Part shown: positions 18,201 through 26,890 of the stretch, piece by piece
Position numbering within the stretch: position 1 is the first letter of the stretch
Layout: every line of letters starts with the position of its first letter
Assembly (NCBI GenBank): GCA_937879855.1
Contig: CALFMO010000006.1
Location: 186,001-250,000, forward strand
Source: an uncultured Acidobacteriaceae bacterium
GTDB lineage: Bacteria; Acidobacteriota; Terriglobia; Terriglobales; Acidobacteriaceae
Length of the DNA: 64,000 nt
Direction: 5' to 3'
Made by a program: the position numbers and the translations under genes
Notes under the pieces: generated by a model
What the model was told of the DNA's origin: nothing
Database searches by the model: none
The model's input: only the letters and a program-made list of their open reading frames with translations

Positions 18201-20726
18201 GCCCGAAGGCCCACTCTGCGGCGTGAAAGAAATAATTGAAAGCTGATTCGAGTTCTGCCGGGAAATAGAAAGAATATTTCCGACTGCATCATACTTGTAT
18301 GTCGCTGTATCTCCCGAAGAATCAATTACACTCACCAGTCTTCCGAGTTCGTCGTAGACGTAATTTATAGGATTGACGCCCACCGCCTGGAGAATGAAAT
18401 TACTCGTGCTGGTGTTTCCACCCGTCACCGTCACGTTCTGAGTCTGACTTACATAATTGCCAGCCCCTGCTTGGAGAGCATAAGAGCCGGCATTCAGGCT
18501 GCTGATCGAATAGCTGCCTGTAGCATCGGTGACGGCAGTGCTCGCTTCGGCGCTACCCACAAAGAGTTGAAGGCTCGCGCCAGGAATGGGAGTTACTCCA
18601 TCCGCCTGCGTCACTTTGCCTGATATCGTTCCAGGAGAGGAAAAGCTAAAGTTCGCGGCAGAATTCTGACCCGCTGTTATGGCCACTGAATTCAGCAATG
18701 CAGTGCCAAAACCTGTAGCCGAAGCTTGGACGTCATAGCTGCCAAAAGCCAGGCTCGGGATTGAATAGCTTCCGTCGCTCGAACTAGTAGCGGAACCTTT
18801 GACCGTCCCATTCTGTAACGCCTGAACCGTTGCTCCGCTGAGGGGACCACTAGTGCCGCTCGAGATCGTCCCTAACAAAGTCCCGGTTGTGATGACGGTG
18901 AAGGTAAGCCCATTGCTGATTTGTCCAGTCACAGTTACCGTGACTGGCCCTGCAGTAGCTCCGCTAGGAACGGTTACCCCGATAGCATTAGAACCCCAAG
19001 TGGTGACAGAGGCCGGCAGACCATTGAAGCGCACCACGCTGGTCCCTTGCGTCGACCCGAAATTTTGTCCATTGATTGTGACAGCCGTTCCGGGAGCGCC
19101 TGAAGAAGTTGAAAGCCCACTGATGTTGGGGCCCGGCACGACAGTGAAGGTCACACCGTTACTGTTGAAACCTCCCGAGCTAACCACCACTGGCCCGGTT
19201 GTTGCGCCCACAGGAACAGGAACAATAATGCTGCCGTCGCTCCAACTGAATGGTGTGGCCGCTGCCCCATTGAACTGGATACTGCTTGTGCCTTGGGGAA
19301 TTCCAAAGCCTGAGCCAGTGACGGTTACACTCGAATTTGCCGGTCCACTGGCCGGGGAAATACTCGTGATGCTGGGTGGACCTTCAACCGTGAAGCTGAT
19401 TGCATTAGAGGTGCCGGCCTGCGTTACCACCACAGGTCCTGTCGTCGTACCATTTGGAACCGTCGTCACGATCTGAGTATTGTTCCAACTGGTGGGAATG
19501 GCCGCTGAGCCATTGAAGGTGAGTGATCCCGCCTGTGATCCAAAATTGTTTCCGGTAACCGTTACGGATGTTCCGACCCTGGCGAAATCGGGATTGATAT
19601 TGGTGATAATGGGCGCAGGAATGGTAAACGACAGGCCAGTGCTGGCCTCTCCATTGGCTGCGGTCACTACTACAATTCCGGTGGTCGCAAGAACTGGTAC
19701 TGCCGTGCTGATGCTGACATCACTCCAGTTTGAAACAGTAGCCGTGGTTCCGTTGAATGTCACCGTCCCAGTGCCTTGCGAGGCGCCGAAGTGAGTTCCA
19801 GCGATCGTGACGGGAGTGCCGGCAGCACCTGATGAAGTCGACAGACTTGAAATCGCCGGTGGGGGAATCGTAAAGGGGATGCCGTTGCTGACTCCATTGA
19901 CGTTCGTAACCAAAACGTTGCCGTTGCTGGCGAGTGCCGGGACTAGCGTCCCGATGGTTCCATCGGTCCAGCTTGAAACAGTGGCGTTTGCTCCGTTGAA
20001 CGTTACCGTCCCCGTAGTGGAACCAAAATGAGCGCCAGAAATAGTTACTGGAGTCCCGGCATTTCCCGAAGTCACAGAAAGGCTGGTGATGCTGGGCGGC
20101 GGTGGGACGGGAGCCACAGCAGTCGAGTCGGATATCCCTCCCTGCGGTCCATTGAACTGTAGGTTGGCGGTGAGACTACTGCCAGTCGGCACCTTCGTCA
20201 TGTTTACTCCGACCCACAGGAAGAAACGATCCGTGCTGGCAATAGCGATAGGCGCTGTCGTGGAGCACGAGAAGCTAAAACGCGTGGCCGTGCTCGTGAT
20301 TGCCGTTGTTCCCGTCCCAACGCAAAGAAGTGTCCCGGATGGGCTATTCAGGTACAGCTTGGCACGTGGAAAGATGGTTCCACCGTTTTTGGATTCGTTC
20401 ATTGAAAGCGTGAAGGTAACTGCAGATCCGGATGGAATGGTTCCAACCCTTCCGGGATCTCCAGAGGCGCCAGGAAACGAGGCAATGGGGTACTCACCGG
20501 GGGCTGCTCCGCTGAGCGACTGCGAACTGACGGTTCGTACCGTTCCAGTGGGACTGTTTGTACTGAGCAACCATTGGCCTGCCACGCCACTCGGGTTGTC
20601 AAGGTGATAGGTCAGAGTCTGCGCGAAGGCCGAGTTCAAACCCGCTACGAGGACGAACAGCAAGCAAAAGACTTCGCAACGAGCGCGTATGAGTCGCTTG
20701 TGGCCGGTGCCGAATATTCTTGTCAT
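15243..20726 (-). CDS. Giant secreted TIG/PPC-repeat protein with one YD pair
   Basis: About 1827 residues. A signal peptide (CEVFCLLFVLVAGLNSAFAQ) is followed by a ~150-residue N-domain, six IPT/TIG domains (consensus ITSLSxxSGxxGTPVTIxG), and two to three carboxypeptidase-regulatory-like repeats. Then come a single YD pair (YVYDELGRLVSVIDSSGDTA), two more TIG domains and eight PPC-like repeats (e.g. GQNARYTFSATAGQ). ATG 20726 was chosen because it directly precedes the signal peptide; the frame is open to 20858. It sits upstream of RHS 1 on the same strand and may form an operon. Likely an extracellular adhesin or scaffold; the YD pair links it evolutionarily to RHS proteins. Confidence 0.8.
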   Translation of the reverse strand: MTRIFGTGHKRLIRARCEVFCLLFVLVAGLNSAFAQTLTYHLDNPSGVAGQWLLSTNSPTGTVRTVSSQSLSGAAPGEYPIASFPGASGDPGRVGTIPSGSAVTFTLSMNESKNGGTIFPRAKLYLNSPSGTLLCVGTGTTAITSTATRFSFSCSTTAPIAIASTDRFFLWVGVNMTKVPTGSSLTANLQFNGPQGGISDSTAVAPVPPPPSITSLSVTSGNAGTPVTISGAHFGSTTGTVTFNGANATVSSWTDGTIGTLVPALASNGNVLVTNVNGVSNGIPFTIPPPAISSLSTSSGAAGTPVTIAGTHFGASQGTGTVTFNGTTATVSNWSDVSISTAVPVLATTGIVVVTAANGEASTGLSFTIPAPIITNINPDFARVGTSVTVTGNNFGSQAGSLTFNGSAAIPTSWNNTQIVTTVPNGTTTGPVVVTQAGTSNAISFTVEGPPSITSISPASGPANSSVTVTGSGFGIPQGTSSIQFNGAAATPFSWSDGSIIVPVPVGATTGPVVVSSGGFNSNGVTFTVVPGPNISGLSTSSGAPGTAVTINGQNFGSTQGTSVVRFNGLPASVTTWGSNAIGVTVPSGATAGPVTVTVTGQISNGLTFTVITTGTLLGTISSGTSGPLSGATVQALQNGTVKGSATSSSDGSYSIPSLAFGSYDVQASATGFGTALLNSVAITAGQNSAANFSFSSPGTISGKVTQADGVTPIPGASLQLFVGSAEASTAVTDATGSYSISSLNAGSYALQAGAGNYVSQTQNVTVTGGNTSTSNFILQAVGVNPINYVYDELGRLVSVIDSSGDTATYKYDAVGNILSISRQNSNQLSIISFTPQSGPSGASVTINGTGFSTTTTQDSVNFNGVAATVTAATATQITVLVPANASSGPITVTIPSASASSSTNFTVLTSPGVPTISGFTPNMGVTGTAVTVNGTNFDVANNDNLKFNTTTAGLTSATSTQVSTVVPINTTSGRITIGTPAGTVTSTQDVYIPFGSYGVGDIGFTGRMTFGSTQNIAITTSGKIGLILFDGNQGQKVSIQTSGGNFVSCALDLFDPQGNQRASVACNVASAFMDGQLLPWTGTYTLGIDTFGNGTGSFNLTLNNATDVTASITPGVPLNTTISVPGQNARHQFTGTANQQVSLNITNSTFTGACLPISILKPDGFNTLTSNRICTSGMFIDSMTLPVTGTYTLLIDPQGTNTGSVTASLSVFNDVTGPITPGTPINLTTGSPGQNARYTFSATAGQQASVSLSHSTYTGGCVGTSILKPDGGTLSSICNTGFLDSTTLPVDGTYTVLIDPQGTSTGSATVLLSLFNDITGSITPGTPLNVSTTAPGQNALFTFSANAGQQGSVSTTNSTYPGCTAVTVSVLKPDGSTLGSGGYCGTSGLLSALTFPVTGTYTVVLNPQATGTGSATLLLSIFNDITGSITPGTPISFSTSSPGQNARYTFSGAVGQVVSTEVAGFTGGNFTITLLNPDGSTLASSCCNSNQGSITGKTLATTGNYQIVIAPSVTSSATVSLVTQTTNAAINFGTPVTNTISVPALVGLSFSGTAGQVVSAEAAGLSGNFWLVLLKPDGTQLGSSFGSGTLNLTGKTLATSGTYQIVLIPNNAVTGAVTVSLVSQTTNAAIAFNTPVMNTVSSSSLIGLSFSGTAGQVVSAEAAGLNGNFWLILLNPDGSQLASAFGSGMLNRTGKALATTGTYQIVLIPNNGVNGSVTISLISQTTNVTINFGTPVRSAISSTSLIGLSFSGTAGQTVSVQVTPSFSAGGFWVFLLNPDGSTLASAFSSTSVTFSGKVAGSTGTYQILIAPNNGVTGSATTSLTSP

Positions 20727-21001
20727 CGTGGCGCAGATGGAAAGAACGACGGACGCTGAATCTGCCCTTAAGGGTGGAGTGCTGTAGTGTCGCTCCCCGT
20801 CCAGAGAGTCAGAATGGGTTGGAATGCAACATGCCTGTGAAACAGAGTCATTGACCACGTGACTGTCACCTCCGGTCGGAATTGAACCCGCACTGCTGAA
20901 AGCCTTTTAATGCTGGGAACCCGGGGCCGAACCACGTGGAACAACCTGACAGCGGCGCACTGGACAATGTGCCGCTCAACACTTTTCATGGAGCCTGGTA
21001 T

Positions 21002-21078
21002 TACGGCACCCCACGGAACGGGAGTGGACGGAGGATAGAGCGGTAGGCCGCCAGAGGCGGGTTAGAATTTATGTTTGA
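21002..21078. repeat. RHS-upstream repeat, copy 1 (~78 bp)
   Basis: Matches 37881-37959 with small gaps: shared blocks are TACGGC, GGAACG, GAGTG, GGAGG, GCCGCCA and GGCGGGTTA. It lies upstream of the TIG/RHS 1 operon; its partner lies upstream of RHS 2. Confidence 0.7.
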
Positions 21079-21286
21079 AAGCCTTGTTCTTGCGTATTCG
21101 TTGTTGTCGTTGATGCTCGCAGGCACGCACAAGCCGGTTAGCCCTTTCTAGTACCCTATGCGCCAATCGCGGGCGCCAGGTGTTGGCAATCCGAACTGCG
21201 AGCGGTAACAAAGTCTAGTGGCCCTGAAACAGACCTCGTTTCATAGAATCTGACACATTTATTCCGTAAGCATCCGATGAAGCACT

Positions 21287-21364
21287 GGAATCGGAAACAG
21301 GCGGAATTGTATTCTTAAATTCAACTACATGCACATAATATTTTTCTTAATACGTATATATAAA
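21287..21364 (-). promoter_or_regulatory. Conserved AT-rich upstream element (copy B)
   Basis: It contains GGAAACAGGCGGAATT, then an AT-rich tract with TTTTTCTTA flanked by GCACATA and CGTATATA. The same arrangement occurs at 38027-38100 before RHS 2 and, shorter, at 23042-23112. Probably a promoter/operator for the minus-strand operon below it. Confidence 0.45.
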
Positions 21365-21426
21365 CGAGGACCGGGTACAGGTCGATGGTGAGTGCAGCAT
21401 TGATTGCTGGGCTGATGGTGACTGAT

Positions 21427-22063
21427 TCAATCTGGTGAGCCCACTTCTGGATCGAGGCATCGAGTTGTGGTTTCATCGGAAAAATACAACTGAAAATGAC
21501 CGATCCACGGTGATCCGTAGACGACGAGTTCGAATCCGGCAGGCACGTGCGGATCTTGCTGAAGCTTGCAGAGTGCTATGTGCACGTCAAGCTCTTCGAG
21601 AGCCTCATCATCATTCCACACTGCAATGATTGCGTGCGGCGCAATCGCCTGCCGAAACTTGTCTCTGACTTTCCTAATGCTGTTGGCGACGTCCCGCCGA
21701 GGGTTACCGTATGGTTCCTCGAGCCACTGATCTGTGAGGTACTCCTCCTTACTCAAGGTCGCAGGACCTGAGTTGATTGCTCTGAAGGGAGTGACCTCAA
21801 CTGTTGCTGAAGTCCCCTCGCGGGCCTATCAGCAGATCGGGCCCCTGCGATCCGGTCGGCTCGAATGAGGGAAGAAACCCAAGCCTCCTAAGGATGAGGC
21901 CATAGCGCAGTGTTGCCAGATGGTCCAGCAGGGTATCCTTGTCGACTGCCACAGCAACCGAATGGAGGAAGGCGGCGGAATTCCCCCAGATCTGCGCCTT
22001 TGAAAGCCAATTCTTGAGTTCTGACGCGGTATTCCCATCGCAAAATGCTTCGATCCGATGCAT
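21427..22063 (-). pseudogene. Frameshifted hypothetical protein with nuclease-like GPDLL..VEV motif
   Basis: Two open frames join across one frameshift near 21.80 kb. The first part (from ATG 22063) has helical sequence and LRYGLILRRLGFLPSFEP followed by GPDLLIGPRG. The second, in the next frame, resumes with TSATVEVTPFRAINSGP and runs to VGSPD at 21427. Rejoined, GPDLLI..G..VEV resembles the core Asp and Glu strands of PD-(D/E)XK-like proteins. The total would be about 210 residues. This is either a pseudogene or a sequencing error. Neighbouring SRAP is also frameshifted, which favours real decay. Confidence 0.55.
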
Positions 22064-22236
22064 TGCTTTTCGTCATCTGGTCCCCATCTGGCCCGCCTCC
22101 CATCACTCCCATCCGCGAAAATCAACAACATGAGTTCATCAGCGCGAGTATAGCCGACCTGAAAACCAGCAGACGAAGGTATTCGGACGAGGAACGGCTG
22201 ATTCGGCTGGCACTTTGCTTAAAAAACTGATTTTTA

Positions 22237-22609
22237 ATGTGTGGTCGTTATCGACTTACCGCCAAAGAGCGTTACATCCGGGACCATTTCGGACTTGAAA
22301 GACGACGTGGACTGGGCGCCGCGTTGGAACATCGCGCCCACTCAACAGATCCCCATTGTCCGCCAAGACAACAAGCAACCGAACCGTACCTTCAGCTTGG
22401 TTAGCTGGGGGCTAATTCCATATTGGGCCAAGGACAGGTTGATCGCGGGTAAGACAATTAACGCGATGTCGGAGACAGCCGCGGAGAAGCCCGCTTTCCG
22501 TGACGCAATGAGTCGGCGACGCTGTTTGATTCCTGCCGACGCCTTTTACGATTGGAAAAAAATCGCGGCGAAAGAGAAGCAGCCCTACAGTCTTGGCATG
22601 ATTCACTAA
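22237..22609 (+). pseudogene. SRAP (YedK/HMCES) DNA-protein crosslink protein, frameshifted and truncated
   Basis: Starts ATG-TGT-GGT, giving MCGRYRLTAKERYIRDHFGL with the catalytic Cys2 that crosslinks to abasic sites in this family. One extra A in the run GAAAGAC near 22.30 kb shifts the frame. In the next frame the protein continues DDVDWAPRWNIAPTQQIP, then LVSWGLIPYWAKD and CLIPADAFYDWKK. It stops at YSLGMIH, well short of the usual ~220 residues and before the active-site His region. It is therefore broken twice. The intact family senses abasic sites in single-stranded DNA. Confidence 0.85.
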
Positions 22610-22648
22610 CAATCGGGAGCAAAACATTGTTTAGCAAAACCTGGAAAA

Positions 22649-22679
22649 CCGAGGCCACACTCCTTTTTTGTGGCCTCGG
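22649..22679 (-). terminator. Hairpin terminator after small orphan gene
   Basis: Perfect 10-bp stem: CCGAGGCCAC (22649-22658) and GTGGCCTCGG (22670-22679). On the minus strand it is followed by TTTTCC. It lies 62 bp beyond the stop of the 22741 gene. Confidence 0.75.
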
Positions 22680-22740
22680 CCAGGCAGCCAGCGATTTTCC
22701 TTGGTGCTTGTAGGGGTCGCAAGATGCCTGAATGTGCATC

Positions 22741-22944
22741 TCAATTCCATTCCTCGAGAATGGGTATATCCGGAAACTGCTTCCGAAATTCGTCAATAAC
22801 GAATGCGCGTCGTTCCGGTTCATCCACGAAGTTGTTCAAACGCAGGAAGTCCACCACAGAAAACAGCAGAACGCCTGCACCATTTAGACGAAAACAACTG
22901 TCGCTTTCTTTCGGAAGAGTTGGCGCTACTGTCTGCTGTTGCAT
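22741..22944 (-). CDS. Small orphan protein, paralogue of the 48250 gene
   Basis: 67 residues from ATG 22944, which has AAGGAG 8 nt upstream. The core SCFRLNGAGVLLFSVVDFLR and the end PDIPILEEWN align with the 48250-48465 product (RCFRQEGDTTFFSVAEFIR, PEARIVEEDN). Both are acidic, with a Cys-Phe-Arg near residue 20 and a helix containing FLRLNN/FIRINK. No known family. An AT-rich element lies ~135 bp upstream and a strong terminator downstream, so it is a monocistronic unit. Possibly a small regulator or a RiPP-like substrate; unproven. Confidence 0.65.
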   Translation of the reverse strand: MQQQTVAPTLPKESDSCFRLNGAGVLLFSVVDFLRLNNFVDEPERRAFVIDEFRKQFPDIPILEEWN

Positions 22945-23022
22945 TGGACTTCTCCTTTGTTCCCTGTGCACGGATGAGGTTCGATTAAAAAGTCACCTAA
23001 CGTGAAGTCAGCTTCGCGTGCT

Positions 23023-23112
23023 CCCAATTGATGCTGCAATTGGGAACAGGCGGAATTCTATCCCGAATCCTCCTAGATGTACATACTGTTGCTATTATTG
23101 CCTATATGTGGA
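23023..23112 (-). promoter_or_regulatory. Conserved AT-rich element with hairpin (copy D)
   Basis: It has a 7-bp stem (CCCAATT / AATTGGG, 23023-23044), GGGAACAGGCGGAATT, then GTACATAC and CTATATGTGG half-sites 15 nt apart. It is upstream of the 22741 gene. The order matches the elements before the two RHS loci. Confidence 0.45.
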
Positions 23113-23204
23113 AGGAAAAGCGAACACGAGAGAAATGATATGCACTAGTCGAATCGACTAAAGGCCGCCCTCTTTGAATTCTCCCGCCGCCAGCGATACG
23201 CACG

Positions 23205-23687
23205 CTATGCTCTCTGGATCTTTGCCACAGAACGGCCGGCCCAATCCCACAAGCCGTAAGCAGCCTTGCTATCAAGCCGCTGGCCACCAAGGCGAAGCGT
23301 CAGGACCACTTGCCCTCGATGATGCGCGTCGTGAGTCATCAGATAACATACGAAGGCCGACAGGTCTGCCTTAAAGCCTGGTACTTTGGCTTCCGAATTA
23401 CCCAACTTTTTGATGAACGCTTCGATAGCTGCTGCCGTTGTTTGCAGCTCAACTTGAATTTTCTCCATGGCATTTGTCGCATTTGTCGGAGCGGAGGTCT
23501 TGAGCAGTTCCGGAGCAATTGGGGCCAGCCACTTTCTTCTGACGTCGGCCATGTGTAGAAGAATTTGCTCCACAGTACGGCCGCGATCTACAGCGGCTAG
23601 TCCCGATCCCTCGGGAGTGATCTGATCAACCAGATAACGGTTGATGTTGTTATTAGTTTGCCAATTGCGTAGCACACTGTCGATCAT
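23205..23687 (-). CDS. DinB/YfiT-family metalloenzyme-like protein
   Basis: 160 residues with the four-helix DinB/YfiT fold. Metal ligands are visible at His45 (QILLHMADVR), His119 and His123 (THDAHHRGQV). These proteins bind Ni/Zn and some are thiol-dependent S-transferases; many are annotated damage-inducible. It is not the DinB polymerase. Start ATG 23687. No operon partner. Confidence 0.85.
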   Translation of the reverse strand: MIDSVLRNWQTNNNINRYLVDQITPEGSGLAAVDRGRTVEQILLHMADVRRKWLAPIAPELLKTSAPTNATNAMEKIQVELQTTAAAIEAFIKKLGNSEAKVPGFKADLSAFVCYLMTHDAHHRGQVVLTLRLGGQRLDSKAAYGLWDWAGRSVAKIQRA

Positions 23688-23749
23688 TGTGATTAAATCG
23701 CTCTCTTTCGAACATAAGTCGCCACTGTCCCCTCTCGCGGATAGTACGC

Positions 23750-23944
23750 CTAACGATTGTTAGAAAAAGCAAATACTCCGGCACCGCCGTAGAAGCCGCT
23801 TAAAAGCCACCATTTCGTTAAAATGCCCAGTCTGCCCCCATTTGAACTCCAAATGCGCCTGCGCCCATCTGTAGGGAGTTCATGGAGAAGACGCATAAGC
23901 ACGATAATGATCACTCCGACATATTTGTTTGAATTCCTGTTCAT
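23750..23944 (-). CDS. Possible small membrane protein
   Basis: 64 codons with two short hydrophobic stretches (YVGVIIIVLMRLL and WWLLSGFYGGAGVFAF). It lies just downstream of the permease-linked gene at 24015. It could be non-coding. Confidence 0.3.
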   Translation of the reverse strand: MNRNSNKYVGVIIIVLMRLLHELPTDGRRRIWSSNGGRLGILTKWWLLSGFYGGAGVFAFSNNR

Positions 23945-24014
23945 TGGTTCTGAAGGTTCGCCTCCGCAAACTCAAGAAGTATCCCACCGGTTAGCGCGTC
24001 AAAGGTCATCGGAG

Positions 24015-24380
24015 TCAAGTTGTCCTGCGAAAGATACCCCTTCGTCGCCACCAGCTGTATAGAACGATCAGGACCATGGCGCTTATAACAAGCGCTGTAT
24101 AGCCCATCACACCGTGAACGCGTGGAACGCTCAAAACCGTGGCGATGATGATCAAACCGTAGAACACCCTCCAACGATCCATTGTCTCCCAGAAACTTTT
24201 CACTCCTGCTGTCCTCACCGTGAGTTCTATTTGTCCGTCCGCCCTCGAAACTGATGCGCAGGACTCACCTCTCCCTATCGGCGTAGCTTCGTCGGTGGCG
24301 TTCGCTGCCCAGCGAGCCGCCTTTTCACTTAGCATCCAGGATCCCGGATGTAAATCGCCGAGTCCTACGCATGTTTTCAT
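24015..24380 (-). CDS. Two-helix membrane protein coupled to FtsX-type permease
   Basis: Up to 121 residues. The ATG at 24380 overlaps the stop of the permease gene in an ATGA arrangement, indicating translational coupling. The C-terminal half has two helices (FYGLIIIATVLSV and YTALVISAMVLIVLYSWW) and a basic tail. An alternative start at 24182 would give only the membrane half. Unknown family; probably last gene of the peptide/Trx/permease operon. Confidence 0.5.
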   Translation of the reverse strand: MKTCVGLGDLHPGSWMLSEKAARWAANATDEATPIGRGESCASVSRADGQIELTVRTAGVKSFWETMDRWRVFYGLIIIATVLSVPRVHGVMGYTALVISAMVLIVLYSWWRRRGIFRRTT

Positions 24381-26860
24381 TGTTCTTTTAAAATCTCCCC
24401 GGGAGATATTCTTTTCGCTGCAGCAACTGGCAACAGTGAAACAGCCATTGCCAGGGTAAGACAGAGCAGAGGAACGGTCATGGCGGATTGCCAGGAGAGT
24501 TCCACTTTACCCAACCATGAAGCGGATGTAAGTATGGCAATCGGCTTCCACACCAAGAGTGCGATCACCGCTGCAGTTGCCGAACATTGAAGAGCCTGTC
24601 TTACAATGATCTTTCCCAGATCCCAGGCGGACGCTCCAAAACATGCCCGTATAGCCATTTCTTTTCTTTTTGAATTCACGGAGTGTGTGAGCACGCCGTA
24701 AAGACCAAGATAAGCAATAATGGCGATAAGCCCTGCTCCAACCGTGCAGAACCACACCCGTGCCTTTTGTTCCGCGAAGCTTTGCTTAAGCTCTTCATCA
24801 ACGCTGTAGGCATTGCTGACGCCTAGAGAGGGCATCGAAATTAGCGCTTGCCTCTGCGCGGCGACCTTTAGAGTCTCTGACTCTCCTTTTGCCAAAAAGT
24901 ATAGGGGAAAGGACAATGTAAACGCGTTCCCTCTTAGAGGAAGAAACACGGTAGCGTCTGGGGTGCTTGTTAGGCCGGACAACCGCATGTCCTCAGCGAC
25001 GCCAACGACCTCGGCAACGAATTGCAAAGCCCAAGCAGGTTGCTCAATTCGAACCACGTGATTGAGAGGGTCCTCCCCAGGCCACAGTTCATTGGCCAGG
25101 CTGCGATTGATTACCACCTCTGAAACATCCCCGGTGAAGCTGTTGCTTTCAAATGTCCTTCCCTCCACAATCGGATTTCCCAGCGACCGAAAGAAATCCT
25201 GAGATACGCTGCAAAAGTGTATAGATCGAGGCGCTGATTCCCGGTCCAATCGCTGAAAGTTGATGCTTCTCATTCTTTGGCCGAGAGGTGCGCAGGACGC
25301 TGCGCTTACATATCTCATTTTAGAGACTTTATCTTGCGAATCCTCGACAACTTGCCGCGTAAACATGGCAAGGGGAAACTCGCCCTTTCCTCCGGTAGAG
25401 AACTGGATAGGCGCACCTTTTGACGATGGGCCAATCTCGACGATCTTTAAGCGGTTGCTGTCGAAACCAAGTGCGACTCTGGAAGCCGAGTATACGGCTT
25501 TCACGATAACCCCGGCGATCAGGCAAATGAGTATGCACGAAGCCATCTGGCCGGCCACAATTCCATATAGCGCGAGCTTGGTTTTTCTGCTGGCTGTGCT
25601 CGTATACCCCATGCGGGGCGCACTGCTATCCCGAAGGAGACGAAGCGAAGGTAAAATCGCCACAAACGTTCCCAACAAGGAAGCGATCGCGAGTTCCGCG
25701 CCAAATACAACAAAAGGAGTGCGCCAGGGAATACCGCCAGCGGGCATCAAATGCAGTTCACTTCCATCCAGCCACGACATTCCAGCAATAGCGATGCATG
25801 ATGCAGTCAGAAATCCCACAAGCACTGTAATGACGGGGCCACACATGCTCTCGATTACGATCCGTATCACACTCGCTCCCAGCACTCTCTTGAGACGAAC
25901 TTCCTCGATACGGCGCGGTACCTGGGCCAGGAGCAAGCCACAATAATTCAAACCCGATGCGAAAGTCAGCGCAAGGGACAGCAGGAAAGCCAATCGTGCC
26001 CAAAATCGAATCTTCATGTCTAAGATAGGATCCTTGCTCAGACCGTCAGTTACATGCAGGTGCTTAGGCAGATTGTCAGGCGATCGAATTAAGCTCCCGA
26101 GTTCATTTCTTAAATTTTCCAACGAGATCTTTTTCGATCCAGCTAGCACATAAAAAATAGGAACACCCTGCCATACTTCCGGATCATCCAGGAGGGAGGA
26201 GTGTTCTTCTCCCTTTTGTTGCCGTGCTGTCTGCAAGGCACCGAAATCAAGCGCAATTATTTGATTTGGCGGCACCCAAGCGTCCGTCGAGGACCACAAG
26301 CCAGAGAAACTTCCTGCCGCGACCCCGATTACCCGGAAGCTTCGACCGTTCAGAGTTACGATACGGTCAAGAGCATTGCTCGGCACAGAAAACAATGATT
26401 CCGCAAGACGCCTGCTGAGAATCACTTCTCTTGCGCCGTTTTGGCTCTGCCATGAAGAAGAAAAGTCTTGGCCAGCATCGAGGCCTTGCGCAAATTCCGA
26501 AAAGAAGCCATTGGGCGTGCCTGCAACCAAAATCTCTCGCTGGATTTCGTTTTGTCCTAATACGATCCGGACTGGTTCGGCGTAAGGAATGAGTGAAAAT
26601 CCCGTTCCACCGTTAGATTCTCGTAGATGTTCATACGTTTTCCAGGCAACGGGCCCGGAGCCGCCCCCGCCGGTTTCTTCTGCAATTGTCGAGTATTGCA
26701 TCTGTCGCAAGCCCGACGGCCGCGGGGATGACATCACCAGCATAATCGTGTAGGCCAGTGTCGATCCCGCAAAGCCGAGAGCCAGAACAATGCTGGCCAG
26801 CGACGTTACAAGGGGGCTCGCCCGAAAAAAGCGGCGATATTCTTTTAAAATCATGCTCAT
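24377..26860 (-). CDS. FtsX/MacB-type ABC permease (orphan)
   Basis: 827 residues in the acidobacterial 'ADOP' layout. An N-terminal transmembrane helix (LVTSLASIVLALGFAGSTLA) is followed by a MacB-like periplasmic core (~60-260), an FtsX three-helix block (~285-410), a second periplasmic core (~440-680) and a final FtsX block (~700-820) ending in ISPGEILKEQ. No ATPase gene is adjacent, as is usual for these orphan permeases, which presumably share an ATPase elsewhere. It lies downstream of two Trx-like genes and a Cys-rich peptide gene. Export or release of that peptide is a reasonable hypothesis, not shown. Confidence 0.85.
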   Translation of the reverse strand: MSMILKEYRRFFRASPLVTSLASIVLALGFAGSTLAYTIMLVMSSPRPSGLRQMQYSTIAEETGGGGSGPVAWKTYEHLRESNGGTGFSLIPYAEPVRIVLGQNEIQREILVAGTPNGFFSEFAQGLDAGQDFSSSWQSQNGAREVILSRRLAESLFSVPSNALDRIVTLNGRSFRVIGVAAGSFSGLWSSTDAWVPPNQIIALDFGALQTARQQKGEEHSSLLDDPEVWQGVPIFYVLAGSKKISLENLRNELGSLIRSPDNLPKHLHVTDGLSKDPILDMKIRFWARLAFLLSLALTFASGLNYCGLLLAQVPRRIEEVRLKRVLGASVIRIVIESMCGPVITVLVGFLTASCIAIAGMSWLDGSELHLMPAGGIPWRTPFVVFGAELAIASLLGTFVAILPSLRLLRDSSAPRMGYTSTASRKTKLALYGIVAGQMASCILICLIAGVIVKAVYSASRVALGFDSNRLKIVEIGPSSKGAPIQFSTGGKGEFPLAMFTRQVVEDSQDKVSKMRYVSAASCAPLGQRMRSINFQRLDRESAPRSIHFCSVSQDFFRSLGNPIVEGRTFESNSFTGDVSEVVINRSLANELWPGEDPLNHVVRIEQPAWALQFVAEVVGVAEDMRLSGLTSTPDATVFLPLRGNAFTLSFPLYFLAKGESETLKVAAQRQALISMPSLGVSNAYSVDEELKQSFAEQKARVWFCTVGAGLIAIIAYLGLYGVLTHSVNSKRKEMAIRACFGASAWDLGKIIVRQALQCSATAAVIALLVWKPIAILTSASWLGKVELSWQSAMTVPLLCLTLAMAVSLLPVAAAKRISPGEILKEQ

Positions 26861-26890
26861 TGATATTTCAGACCTGGTGGCCCACAGCGA

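Larger units (their letters stand above)
20727..21426. other. Long upstream region of RHS 1 operon
   Basis: About 700 bp without a convincing gene. It contains the 78-bp repeat (21002-21078) and the conserved AT-rich promoter-like element at 21287-21364. A short open frame at 20768-20989 looks non-coding. Confidence 0.5.

Noticed and set aside
18853..19476. 207-codon plus-strand frame inside the TIG gene
   Set aside because: It is composed of Pro/Val/Thr repeats that arise from the reverse complement of TIG domains.
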